From Sequoia sempervirens (Eukaryota; Streptophyta; Pinopsida; Cupressales; Cupressaceae), in NCBI GenBank assembly GCA_007258455.2, contig VDFB02047230.1:158542635-158606634 (forward strand): a stretch of 64,000 bases of DNA. The letters run 5' to 3'. Shown here in pieces: positions 35,340 through 46,762 of this stretch. The notes beneath the pieces are model-generated. The model did not search any database. It was not told where the DNA came from and saw only the letters and a list, made by a program, of their open reading frames with translations. The position numbers and the translations under genes are program-made. Position 1 is the first letter of the stretch. Each line of letters starts with the position of its first letter.

Positions 35340-36039
35340 ACTATAAATGGGGTTGAATATCTGACGGATTATTGAGATTTACATGATTTATCATTGGTCG
35401 ATGAAAAGGATCAAGTGTTTTGGATGGATAAGATGAAAATCTATGATATGATCAAAGTATATCCAAATTTTGATTGTGGCTTCCACTATAATGATATCGT
35501 ATCCTATTGGGGAAGTTGAATCAATAATCAAAAATTTGTTTGAAAGGTGCAATTTTAAGATTTGATCCTTGTTTTTGAAGTATATCAAATAGCCTAATTA
35601 AACTCATTGAAGGATTTGATTGGGATGTGTTGGATATTCAATAGAAGGTTATGGTAGATAATCGAATTTGAGAGGTTGATTGTGATTGTGTTGTTGTGAT
35701 AGAACTCTTCCTTGAAAATAGGCTTGTGAATATAAAGGCTCTATAGTGTACTCGTTAGTAAATCACCTAGTAAAATCTTGGTATCTATGGACGAACTCAC
35801 AGTAATGGAGCAAGATGTTTTGACTTTTATACAAAAAATTCTACGTTGCAAGGTTTTCCTGTAACCTAAATTTCTCTTGGGTTTCTTGATCCTATTGAAA
35901 ATTGATTTGTTGAAAAATTTGGTTGATTTCCACTCCCTAAACATGAGAGAAATGTCAAAAGGCTATTGGACCAAAGATGTTACAAACTCAGATCTGTCAA
36001 AAGTAATAATTCTGGAAAGTGACAGATGCACTATTTTGT

Positions 36040-36260
36040 ACCCTATATGCACTGCGAAAATAGGCCTATGCACTAGAGAAACAGTCAAATGAGCTACAAC
36101 AGACCCTAGATGTGCTACTTTGTGTCCTATATGTGCTACAAAAAAAATGCTTTGACAGTGACCAAAATTGTTCATAGAATACTCAGCCTATGCGCCGAAA
36201 TAGGCTCTAAATGCACTGAACTAACTAGTGAATGCGCTAAGATATCCCGTATATGTGCTA
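36040..36260. repeat. gypsy leader repeats (outer block)
   Basis: Repeats of TATGCACT/TATGTGCTA followed by A-rich text (CCTAGATGTGCTAC, CCTATATGTGCTACAAAA, AATGCGCTAAGATA), the same family as in 21780-22370. The 1.1 kb between this block and 37360 contains no gene. Confidence 0.6.
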
Positions 36261-37359
36261 AAACATTTTTCCAAAGCAGTTTTCCAAATAGTTTTTGAAC
36301 AATTTCAGTTGAATTTTTGCATGTTCATCTTGGATGATCTTTTATTTGAATTAGTGTGATTGAAAACACAACAAACATTCTGAAAATAGTTGTTTTTAAG
36401 CCCTATACTAAACATCAAGTGTATGTTCAAAAATGTTTTTCAGAAAGTGTTTTCATAGGTTTCACACATAACAGACAATTTAGGCAGACTCACTCTTAGT
36501 ACTCAAGTAGGTCATCATAATAACCACAACCCACATCTTAGAACTGTGTTGACTCACACAACTGTGTCACCCTCGAAGGGGTGCCCATGTTTTTGTCTTT
36601 TCTAGGCGCGTCCTCAAAGTGACAGAAGAGGATACTGGATCCCCTGAGCAAATGGTCCTTGACAGTTATATGATGAGTGTCTTGGGGGCAGATTCTTCCC
36701 TCCCCTTACACTGTGATTATTAGGATGTTCAAAAACTGACACGGTTGGCTACTAAACTAGGTTTGTAGTAAGGGTTTCCATTCAGTGCGGCAACAATAAA
36801 CTCCCTCAGGAGACTTCCCAAGCTTTAGAACAAAGGCTTTGGGGATGGTTATCTTGCACACTACCGACAAATGTGGGTTTCCTCAAATTTGCTTTAAATT
36901 TTATAGTGGGGTGGAATAGCCTAGCTTTGGCTTGAACCCACTTGGGTCATTCCTCTTGGGTGAGTACTTTTTCCCACAAGAGCATGCCCTCTACAGGATG
37001 TAATGAAGCATTAAAATAACAAAAATTTAAAAGGAAAGTCTTGTGTTTTGATCACCCAAATAAGGGGAGAGCATAGACCTATTGCCATAGACAAAGCATA
37101 CACTATTATTTTTAGAGCCCAAATGACAATGATTTAATCTATGTGAAGATGTTGCTTCACAACAAGCATGTGATTCATTTTAACTGCAAAAATCAATGTG
37201 TGGTGACTACCCTAGATTGCTTCATTTTAATCCATGTCTACCCTAGGGTTGCTACTTTTTAAAACTAGATGTGACTATCCTAGATTGATTCTTTTTATGC
37301 CAGACAAAAATCTGTCTATGGAAAGCGTCAGACTCAGAGCTTTGTTTAATTACACCCTA

Positions 37360-37650
37360 TATGCGCTAAAAAATCAAACAAAAGTGCTAAAATAAATAGT
37401 TAATGCGCTAAAACAGACAGTAAATGCGCTACAAAAAACCTTAAATGCGCTAAAAGAAATACATTTTTTTACAAAATTTTAATGAAGTAAGCTGAGTGTA
37501 TGTGCCATTTTGTTCCTTATAAGCACCATTATGTTCCATATATGCATCGAAACAGTTCTTGGATGAGCTAAAAAACCTCCAAAAGCACTGTTAGAAATTT
37601 TGGATGCGCTAAAAAAAGCCACATATGCATTAAAACACAATTTTTTTGGA
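37360..37650. repeat. gypsy leader repeats (inner block)
   Basis: ATGCGCTAAAA-type units in tandem-like order, just inside the primer site. From about 37490 to 37735 the sequence aligns by eye with 22180-22432 in the pol-less element. Confidence 0.7.
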
Positions 37651-37716
37651 AAACCAAATTTCACAACGTGAAATCTTGCCAAGAAATCTACAAGTAAATA
37701 TCAAAAACGGGGCAAG

Positions 37717-37735
37717 GGCCCCATGGTGGGTGCAA
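37717..37735 (-). promoter_or_regulatory. tRNA primer-binding site of gypsy element
   Basis: The minus strand reads TTGCACCCACCATGGGGCC, differing at two positions from the site at 22432-22414. It lies four bases inside the LTR boundary proposed at 37740. Confidence 0.65.
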
Positions 37736-38757
37736 AGAATGTGTGATTGATTCTAAGTGCACAATAAATGTATAATTATAGATTACAAACAAATCAAACA
37801 CACCAATGAAACTTTAAATCAAAGCATAAAATAAAGGAAAGAAATGTAAACTCTGTTTATGCTTCAAAGACATTCCATTGTCCTCTATCTCCAATGTTTT
37901 TGTTGATTCCAGCTTGCTCTTAGATCTTGTGCTAGGCTCAACAAACAATCTTCCTAGAGAACGAGATTAAATATGATGATTGTATTCTATGCTATGATAT
38001 GATTAACATAGATGATTGCTAGAAATGTAAGATTATGAAATGCTCTAAATACTAAAGCCGAGCAATGAATGCCTTAATGGAACTCGATGAAAGTTCTTTA
38101 CAAATTTTTTTTTTTACCCAAACTTTGTGACTTACAGATATGTTACCAAGAGGCTTAGGAAGCAAAAAATGAGTTTTAATAAGTTGTTGGGGTTGTAGTT
38201 TAAAATCTATATTGGGATTGATTTTCCTAGAGGAGCGAATGAGTCCTAGTTAGGGTTTTTTCAAAATTTTCAAAAAAATTTAAGTAATTTTTATGCAAGT
38301 TTAGTTTGAAAGGATCTCAGAACCTAAATGAAAATATAGTTTTCTATAAGTTTCAATGATTTGAGATGCAAAATGTCTCATATGCACTTTCACTAATGCA
38401 AAAATTTGAAACCCGAGAATGTCAATTAACTAATGCAAGTTCCTTAATGTAATGTTAATGAAATGTTAATGCAAGAAAGATCTAGGATGATGATGGACTC
38501 CAAATCAGAGATGATGTGTTCTAAATGCAGGTTCACCAAAATGGAACTGATGAAAATTGGTGGAGTGGAATAATAATTATTAAGTGTTATCACACCCACT
38601 TTCAAGCTATCAAATCGGCCTCCATTTCATCAGCCCATTTGGTGAACTTGCATTTAGAACACATCATTTCCATGCCAGAAATGCCAGTCGTGCTAGAAAT
38701 GTACTAAGCTTTAATGTGTGTATATCTATAAGTAACCAATGCTTGGATTTGCAAGGG

Positions 38758-38765
38758 TATTTATA
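38758..38765 (-). promoter_or_regulatory. TATA box of gypsy LTR
   Basis: The minus strand reads TATAAATA within CTATAAATACCC. Transcription toward the leader and gag would start about 30 bases to the left. Confidence 0.5.
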
Positions 38766-39374
38766 GAGCTTTCAAAAGATTCTGATTGGCTGTTGCGATC
38801 AATGGAATTGAAAATTCCTGGCAGATCGAATGGTTGAAGATGGATAAGACTAGAGAGAAAAGTAGAAGAAAACTAGAAATCAAGATTTGCTTGCTTTTTC
38901 GAGGAAGAGATAAGATGAGATGATAAAGATGAATTGTAAAAATCATCTTTTTGTGAGATTGAGGAAATATTTTGAAGATAAATAATGAATTTATCAAATT
39001 CATTATTCATTTATTGGTGACATGAAAGATTTTCTAATTAAATAAAAATATTTAATTAAGATTTGAAGAATAATGGAGGATTTTACACTCAAATAAAAAT
39101 ATTTAATTATTCTTTGAAAAGAGGAAGTATATTTCATTAAATGTAAAGATATTTAAATTAAATTTAGAAAATGCATGTAAATGAAATTAATTAGATAAAA
39201 TATTTAATTAATTAGAAGAAAGATTTGAATAGGCAAAAAGAAATATTTAAATTTAATTAAATCAAAAGACTTAATTAAATCCAAAATGTGATAATTAATT
39301 AAAATAAATAAAGAGCATTTATTTAATTAATCAATCGTGACATATGAAAAAATACCAACAAAGTTGATTTATTT

Positions 39375-39639
39375 AATCATGGAAGAAGAATGCCGGATAT
39401 GGGCTGGTTTGGTGGTCAAGTCACTTGGTTGTAGTGACGGCCACCAGGGTTCAAACCCTCACTGAGCCAAAGTGCTCGTAGGCCTTTTACCTTCGCTAAG
39501 TCAATGAGCTTGCAAGTTTGGTAGTTTCTTATGGTTTCTTGTACCCAATTCATAGCTCCAGTCAAAAGCGTTTACCCCTAATAATATGGGCATTTCGTAA
39601 TCCTTTAAAAAAAAAAAAAAAAAATCATGTAGCAAGAAT
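39375..39639 (+). mobile_element. tRNA-derived SINE with poly-A tail and imperfect target duplication
   Basis: Body 39392-39622. Near its 5' end is a TGGTTTGGTGGTCAAG box-A-like stretch and then GGTTCAAACCC, close to the polymerase III box B consensus. The spacing is right for a tRNA-related head, and the body ends in a run of about 18 A. Flanks AATCATGGAAGAAGAAT (39375-39391) and AATCATGTAGCAAGAAT (39623-39639) match at 14 of 17 positions, as expected for an aged target-site duplication. There is no coding potential. It sits inside AT-rich LTR sequence. Confidence 0.75.
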
Positions 39640-39810
39640 AAAGTGAATGAACAATATAATTAAATTAATTAAATTTAATCATATGTAGACTTTTTAGAGT
39701 GATTAATTAAATAATAAATATTTAATTAAATCTTAGGATTAATTAGACATGACCAATTTTATGCATATATAGTTACTGTACAACAATCCTCATATTTTAC
39801 AATGTTAGTA

Positions 39811-42189
39811 TCATCTACTAAATGAAAAAAATCTACAAACTAAAGAATTTCCTTGACTACTTAGACCTATTGCATGATTGCACCACTCAACAATTGATCT
39901 TGCATCTATCAACTTTACATAGTCTTTGTACTTTAACTCTTCTCGTGCAAGGGCTATTTTGATACATGCACCCCCTCCATCATGCTCCCCCTTTCCATGC
40001 CCGACCTCTGAGAAGTTCCACATATGTTGAACACCACTGATCCTATGCATCCTGCTCAACCAGTAAAACATTCTAGTGTTCTTGAATTGCGATGTACAAT
40101 TATCTGACCATATGATATGTTAACTAAATGATATGCCCTTGCTAGCTAGATTAGCATAGAACATTTGTAAGCAACCTTGCACAAACTCGGTAGAATGTGT
40201 GCCATCATCACTGATGTAAAAGTGATACTCCCTCAATACTTTCCTATTATCCTCTGTACTATCATTTGCATGAATGAATGCTATATGCACAAATATAGCA
40301 ACCTATGTGGAGTTGTAGTACTGTGATTGCACCTCGTTCTGTGGTTGTAGTGTGTAGTTCTCCATAAAGTTGACAACTAAAATGATGCTATGAAGTGGAA
40401 ACATGTCCTTGCATAACTTGAACTGTGAGTCCAACCATTGAGCTCCATGTGTATGCCTTGCATACTCATAGACCACCTGATCATGGAAAATTCCCATAAA
40501 CTGATATATTGGAATCTTATCACTGACCAATTCACACTTCTTTGCCTCTTTCCCATCTTTTGGACTATAGGCCATTGTCTTGTATTTTCCAAATTTGACA
40601 ATTTTGTCTCCAATTGTGCACGTGTACTAGGGCTCCATGTGTTGGAATATTGGCAAATGTTGCATGCCACCACAATGATGACATGTGCCATCCAAACATG
40701 ACTTGTAAAAAATTTGACCATCCTCTCTTTCGCATAAAATGGAAGATAAGTATTCTCTTGAGGATTTGGGTGGAGGCCTTATGTTACATTCCTACAAAAC
40801 ATTGTCAATATGTATATCTACACATATACGTCAATAAACATAATAATGGTTAGAAAACTTGAAATGTACTCTACAACAATAATTAGTGTGTGTGTGATTT
40901 ATTTTGACATAAAAAAGCTTTAGCATTTCAAAATACCTTTGACATATTTTAATTTTAGGAAATTTTTGTATAAAATCAGCAAAAAATTGGGTTTGAGTGG
41001 TATCCAAATAATGCTTTGGATGTGGCTCACAGATTTTACTACCAATTATCCTTCTTACAACATCTCTTTGATTAGGATCGGTCCTTGTGTTATCCTTCCA
41101 ATAATCTACTATTAAATATCTCAAGCCTTGAGCAATTCTTTTATCTTTCCATGGCACTCTACCCGAGAATGCCAATAACTCATTGCTATTTGGTTCCTCC
41201 AATATTTCATGCCTTCCTTTTGCTCTCATTAGAGATGATCTACTTATTTTAAAAGACTTACTTGTCTTTGTAAGGTTCACCTTGTTCCTTGTTTGACTGC
41301 TTAACAAGTTTGTTGTCATCACACATCTTGTGGAACAACTATCCTTCGTGTGTGAGGTAGAACCCACACTCTCATATGCAATCATCAAGTTCTTTACAAT
41401 GGATTTTTCACTTGAGTCATTCGAAACTCTCAGCCTAAGAGCCTTCATGGTGGGTCTAAATTTGAGTTGCCTCATCATTTCAACAAATATTTGGCATCTT
41501 CCACCCTCACTTATCTTCTAAAAAAAAAAACTCCATATCTTCTGTGCAGCTCTTTGACATGTACGTTTTGACATCTTATCAAGCATCCATTTCAAAACAT
41601 TGGAATCAATATCAATAAAAAATCTAGGTTTTCTATGCAAAAATCTAGGAGTTCTCAAATGTAAATTTGTGTCAACATTAGGAATGTCAACAACATTGGG
41701 GATAGATCACGTACCTTCAATTGGAGGTGCAATTGATGACATACCTTGAGATTGACATGTAAACAATGTTGTACCTCCAAATTGAGATGTCGTTTGTGGA
41801 GTGACTTCAAATAGAGGCATTTTTTCTGATGTACTTTTGAAACGCAATGTTGTTGATGGCGTGTCTTCAACTATAGGTGTGATTTCCAATGTACTTGGAA
41901 GACCACAAGTTGTTGTTGGTGTGTCTTTAAGTGGAGATGTGCATTGAACTTCACCTATGGTTGATGATGTGCCTCCAACTTGGGGATCCATTTGTGTCCT
42001 TCCACAAATTTTTTCCATTCATGCCCTTTGTTTTTCCAATTGTTCATCTCTCTTAGATTGCACGGGAATTTCTAGTTGTATGGGCTGCAATTCTCTTGCT
42101 TCACAAGCTACAACTTTTGATTCTCTTCTCCTTGCATTTTTTACTACATGTTCTTCTGGTGTTAGAGGCTTTGGTCATTTCCTCGGCAT
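39811..42189 (-). pseudogene. transposase-like gene of an unnamed DDE-type family, decayed
   Basis: The minus strand starts at ATG 42189 (MPRK, stop at codon 5) with a Lys/Arg-rich head and a 20-residue Thr/Pro/Ser repeat (42018-41707). A 215-codon piece follows (41478-40831: RPTMKALRLRVS, LLAFSGRVPWKDKR). After an intron-like break near 40800 come CHHCG, KYKTMAYSPKDGKE, HDQVVYEYARHTH, IILVVNFMENYTLQPQNEVQSQYY, REYHFYISDDGTH, IIWSDNCTSQFKNTRMFYWL, and HMWNFSEVGHGKGEHDGGGACIK. The ordered NFMENY, SDNC.SQFK and GHGKGEHDG blocks look like an RNase-H-fold DDE transposase. I recall such blocks from uncharacterised plant and animal mobile-element proteins but cannot name the family. The first block has Asn where I would expect a catalytic Asp. 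Several stops and frameshifts mark it as dead. Confidence 0.6.
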
Positions 42190-43251
42190 GATGTTGAATG
42201 CTACATATTCACAATCACACATAGAACAAAAGTAAGTAATACATTTTATGAAACATATTGATAACATTGATTACATTGCATTTTATTGAACACACCAAAG
42301 CATTTTATGAAAGAAGGTAGCAAGCTGTTTGGAATTATCAAACATGTCTATATGCTACAACATTTTTCATACATAAATATACCAAGGAAGAATGGTAAAT
42401 GGTATGAATAAATGGAAACTTGTATTAAACCAACTATGTCTTTAGTCACTTGAAATTATCTAAGCACTTGATGAAGGTGAATTCTTTATGGCACAAAAAA
42501 AATTAATAGAAAATTGCATATTAACATTCATGAAAGCTCTTAGGTTTTCCAAATTAGTTGAAAATAAAAGTTTTCCCACAATCATCAGTAATAATTAATT
42601 TAATGTTCAATTCTACATGTAACAATGAAGATTAATAAAATCATCAAATGAATGGTCTATAAATTGTCTAAACAAAACAAAGAAACTTGTGTTAAGTTGA
42701 ATTCATTTATCTAAGCATGTTGGAAATGAACTACTATAAGCAATGCAAATAGAATTCATAAGAAAATTTGTGTTAAGTTGATGTTGTTTATATAAGTTTA
42801 AACATGAATTCATCTAAATTATGTCATGGTTTTCATTTTTTTTCTTCAATGTCATAAAAATTAAACTTTTTTTTGTAACTCTTATCTAATTCAATGTTGA
42901 ATTCTATGTCCAATTGTTATGATTAATAAAATCATTAAAGAAATTTAGATTATTGTCAAAAATAAACAAACATACTAAATATAAGCATTTCAATATTACC
43001 AAAAATGAATATATTACCTAAGATAATGTAAAATGATGTAGAAACTTCAAAATGTCTTCATCTATGTTGTCTGCATGAAAATTGGTGGCAAAAAGGTGAC
43101 GGATCAAGCATAGATTGGTACAACAGGGAGTCAACTGCATAAAAAAGGTGTTTCTCTATCAGATTAAGTGCTAAACCAGACAAAAGCAGAAGCATGTGGG
43201 CCAGAATCATGGGGTGAATGCCTATTTTACTGTTTCAAGGTAAAAAACAAA
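42190..43251. other. AT-rich intergenic stretch, nothing recognised
   Basis: No ORF, repeat or RNA gene that I can support. Terminal sequences of the transposon to its left may lie here but were not identified. Confidence 0.5.
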
Positions 43252-43283
43252 TTTGGTGCTTGCCAAATTTGGCAAGCGCCAAA
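43252..43283. repeat. 32-bp near-perfect palindrome
   Basis: Symmetric about 43267/43268: TTTGGTGCTTGCC and its complement around AAATTT, with one mismatched pair (GTGC versus GCGC). It lies just before the GA-rich block and resembles the single TTGGTGCCAAATTTT motif near 9204. Confidence 0.85.
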
Positions 43284-43315
43284 TGTGGTGCTTTGAAATG
43301 CTTTCACCACATCAA

Positions 43316-43492
43316 TAGGAAGGGAGTGAGACGTGAGATAGAGGGAGAGGGGATATGAGTGAGAGAGATTAGTCCTAGTAGCGTGGTAGGGACTGAGACC
43401 TGAGAATGATAGAGACTTGAGAGGGATAGAGAGTTATCTAGTTAGGGTGGGGGGAAATACCTCATTAGACGAGAGAAGGGGTTGGAGGAAAT
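43316..43492. repeat. GA-rich block (second)
   Basis: Degenerate GAGAGAGA and TGAGAGGGATAGAGAG text, purine-rich on the plus strand, ending where the C-rich telomere-like array begins. Confidence 0.8.
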
Positions 43493-43498
43493 AGATTT

Positions 43499-44517
43499 GT
43501 CTACCCTCTACCCTTAAACTCAGAATTATAAACCCTTTAAACCTCAACCTCTGAAACCCCTCAACTCTCAACCCTACTCCCCACCTCAACCCCAAAACCC
43601 TAAAAACCCTAAACCCTAAACCCTCTACCCTCAACCTTAAATTGTAAAACCATGTCCCAAATTTGAAAGTTTTGAACGATAACTTTGATTTTTTTTTTAA
43701 TTTGAGACTTTTTGGACACGAGAACTGAATCCTGAAGATTTAATCTATCTCTTTTTTTAACTTTATACTTTTTTATTTCTTTAATCCTTTTAATCCTTTT
43801 AATTCTTAATTTTGCATTTTTTATTTTAATTTTATTTTATTGATTGCATTTGAATTTTTATTAGGACTTTTAATTCTGAATTGCCATGACATTTTTTTGA
43901 CACTTTAACTCCGAACTTTAACTCCTTTATCTTTCATCTTCTAATTCTTAAACCCTCCCTAAACCCTAAACCCCTTTAAACCCTCTGTACTCTACCTCAA
44001 ATCCCTTCTAACCTTTACACCTCTACTCCTGTTAAACTATAAATTAATCCTTCCTAAACCCTAAACCTCTTAAACCATCTACCCTTAACCTTTAATCCCT
44101 AAACCCTAAACCCTAAACTCAATTTCTAATTTCAACCCTTAATTCAAACCATAAACCTTACACCACTCTCAACCTTTCAATTTCTAATTCTCAACCCTAA
44201 ACCTTAACCTTCTACTCTCTTTCGATCTCTAAATCCATTAACCTCTTTCTTTAACCTCCTCTACACCTCTACCCTAAATTCACAAACCCCAAACTCCAAA
44301 AGCATGTCCCCCTCAACCTCTCTCAACCATACACCCTCTACCTTCTACCGTCTACCCTTAACTCTCAACCCTCAACCCTCAACCCTCTACCCTAAACCTA
44401 AACCCTTAAATCCTATACCCTAAACACTTAAACCCTTAAACCCTCTACCCTAAACCCTAAACCATTAAACTCTATACCCTAAACCCTTAAACCCTTAAAT
44501 CCTCTACCATCTACCCT
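43499..44517. repeat. degenerate telomere-like array (second)
   Basis: CCCTAAA, CCCTCTA, CCCTTAA and similar units, C-rich on the plus strand, interrupted by a TTTTAAT-rich stretch (about 43680-43930). No gene. Confidence 0.85.
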
Positions 44518-44518
44518 T

Positions 44519-45640
44519 TGTTGATGTGGTGTTCTACACACTTTCTCAACACAAGTAATGCACAAATAAACTACCTCTCTTGAAAAGAAATTTCCAACAA
44601 GAAGTTGTTGAAAATCACCCCAAGGTCTCTCAAGTGTTAGGTCATGACTTGCATGGAATTCCTCAGTTGATGTTTGATGTGATTTTTCTAGTAATCACAG
44701 GGAAGACTTACGAAGCTGGATGAAACAAAGTGGGTCTTGAAACAAAGTTCCTAAGATAGGAAGTTGATGTACAATTTTTTGCAAGTTCGAACAACAGTTT
44801 GAAGATCCAATATTTTCTTAAGGTTTGACTTTACAATGTGCAATGGACCTTAGCATAGGCTATTTCTAAAAAAGAAAAAAGAAAAAAGGCAGGGGAGAGG
44901 AGAGGTTCCTGGATCTGCAACTAACCATGAACAGTGATCATGGAGGTTTCTACTATGGACAACTTCCTTAAAACAAAATTTCACTTAACCAAAAAATTCA
45001 CAGTGTAATGAAATATGTGCTATCTTCTAAGGACTGCAAATATTTTATTACCATTTATTCACTATGTACATGCATGAATAAAGATAAAATTTTGGAGCAA
45101 CTTTGAATTTAAATCTAGACTAACTTTATACAACCATCTACCAATAGTAAACAACAAAAAGTATGGACAAGAAAGGAATCTACACAGCAAAAATCTTCAC
45201 AACCATAGAACAACATTACCAAATATATCAAAGCAATCTAAGACTAACTAAAACAACAAAGTAAATCTAACTAAATCAACTATCTATGAGAGATGAATCA
45301 TGAAACATTCCAAGAAACTCAAGAATTCACCAAGTCAATGAACTTCTATTAAAATTTCAGCAGCGTGTCATTACAACAACTCAACTCTCTCTTGAAAATG
45401 AGAGGAGACCCCCTATTTATAGTGTCCAAAAAGAAGAATGAATGGCCAATATTGATTAGAATTGTGTGGCCAATATTCACTACAAACTAGGGTTCCACCT
45501 ACCCCACAATATATTACATTTTAAAATACATTCTTGTCCTTATCCCTATTTTTTCTTCTAGTGGCAACATTGTAGCATTTTGTCTTTTTGCTAATTTCCT
45601 TTGCTACAATTATTATGTTGGGAATTCTTCATCAATAATA
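44519..45640 (-). repeat. candidate LTR (minus sense) with TATA box
   Basis: Begins TGTTGATGTGG directly after the telomere-like array. It contains a minus-strand TATA box and a following AGAGAGTTGAGTTG leader. It lies on the 3' side of the broken minus-strand ORF to the right, so it would be a 3' LTR. The right boundary near 45.6 kb is a guess and there is no partner copy in the window. No gene is supported inside. Confidence 0.4.
45414..45421 (-). promoter_or_regulatory. TATA box of candidate LTR
   Basis: TATAAATA in the context CTATAAATAGGGGG on the minus strand, matching 4456-4466 almost exactly. Confidence 0.5.
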
Positions 45641-46662
45641 GGGTTTCCCTCCTGTTTCTTCAAAGAAACATACTCCATGAACTTCAAAATCAGTGGCTAG
45701 AGCTTATCAACTTCCACAATTTTAGATCATAACATTTGGAAACTCCACTCCTTGGATCTTCCGGTGAGCTTTTCCCAATCCTCATTGTACTTGGTAGTGT
45801 GATCTTTGAATAACTTAGATTGGGTGAAGGCTTAGGCCAAAAAACTCATGAAGTCAGTAGTGATATCATTCGACATCCCATCCTCCATCTTCTTCTAGAA
45901 ATGAGGCTTTATCTTTTCTGGATCAACTTGGACAACAGGCATATCATTAGCTTCAAAGATCGACTGCAATCTACCCAAATGTCCTTGGCCCAATCGATAT
46001 CTGGATCCATCTTGTCAAGCACTTGCCCCAACCTTTCCTTTTGGTTTTCAAAATCCTACTTCCACATATCCATTAGCCAATGATAATCCCTCTTGAATGC
46101 AAGCTCTTTTTCCTAAGTCTCGCTCGATAATTTGAGGTTAGCCTCAATCTTCGAGTAAGTAACTCATACCTCCTCAGGAAGTCAGTGCAGAGTTTCCTTG
46201 TGCCCTCAAGAGACTTTTATACATACAAGAAATTTTTTGTTTTCCTAACAACACAACTGATGCCCATGTTTCCAACTACAAGACCTATTAGAACCAATTT
46301 TTTGTGGTCCTGTCCAAGTTCTTTCTTTTCTCGAGCTTCTCTATTTGTTCTTTGGACAACAAGTGTGGCAAAGCCGAAGACGGGGTAGGCCGTTCCTCCA
46401 TTGATGACCACTACTGAATGTAGGTTGTCAAATGAGCCACTTGTACCTTGAGCTCATCCTTGGAGATCTTATCTTGTTTGATCAAGTGCACCACTATGGC
46501 TATAGACTCCTAAAGATGATCCACCTTTTTCTCCCTTTAAGCAGTTCCCAAGTTGATGGTGGAGACGTTATAGCTGATTCCTTCTTCTCCCACCACTGGC
46601 GTAGCTACTTGCACTGTTTTGGATCCAGAGGCATCCATTGTCACCTTTGATCTAATTTTAGG
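45641..46662 (-). pseudogene. broken retroelement ORF, unassigned
   Basis: Minus-strand translation shows coding-like text in shifting frames. A Val/Thr-rich segment lies near the gap (SKTVQVATPVVGEEGISYNV), then KDELKVQVAHLTTYIQ, Lys/Glu-rich helical text (SKEQIEKLEKRKNL), a long charged middle, and FTQSKLFKDHTTKYNEDWEKL near 45780. There are many stops. No enzymatic motif. In style it matches the charged C-terminal part of the long ORF at 1-2925, but they share no overlapping segment that I could align. It is cut at the right by the second gap. Confidence 0.4.
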
Positions 46663-46762
46663 NNNNNNNNNNNNNNNNNNNNNNNNNNNNNNNNNNNNNN
46701 NNNNNNNNNNNNNNNNNNNNNNNNNNNNNNNNNNNNNNNNNNNNNNNNNNNNNNNNNNNNNN
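46663..46762. other. assembly gap (100 N)
   Basis: Exactly 100 N. An ORF read through it is an artefact. Confidence 0.98.

Larger units (their letters stand above)
30338..39790 (-). mobile_element. Ty3/gypsy LTR retrotransposon, truncated by gap
   Basis: On the minus strand the order is 5' LTR (37740 to about 39790), primer site (37735-37717), a 2.4-kb leader, gag (35339-33537), protease (33518-32856), G-patch-like segment (32645-32166), linker, reverse transcriptase (31336-30782) and the start of RNase H (30780-30338). From gag to about 31446 everything lies in one frame, interrupted by single stops, so the ancestral gene was one polyprotein. A frameshift lies between 31446 and 31336. RNase H C-terminus, integrase and 3' LTR are absent and would fall in the gap. 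The leader around 36480-37000 has no coding support. Confidence 0.85.
37740..39790 (-). repeat. 5' LTR of gypsy element (right edge uncertain)
   Basis: Begins TGTGTGATTG next to the primer site. It contains a minus-strand TATA box at 38758-38765 and long ATTTAATTAA-rich text from 39000, similar in style to the LTR at 22435-23375. The partner LTR is lost, so the right edge (somewhere between about 39650 and 39810) is not fixed. A SINE is inserted at 39392. Confidence 0.6.
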
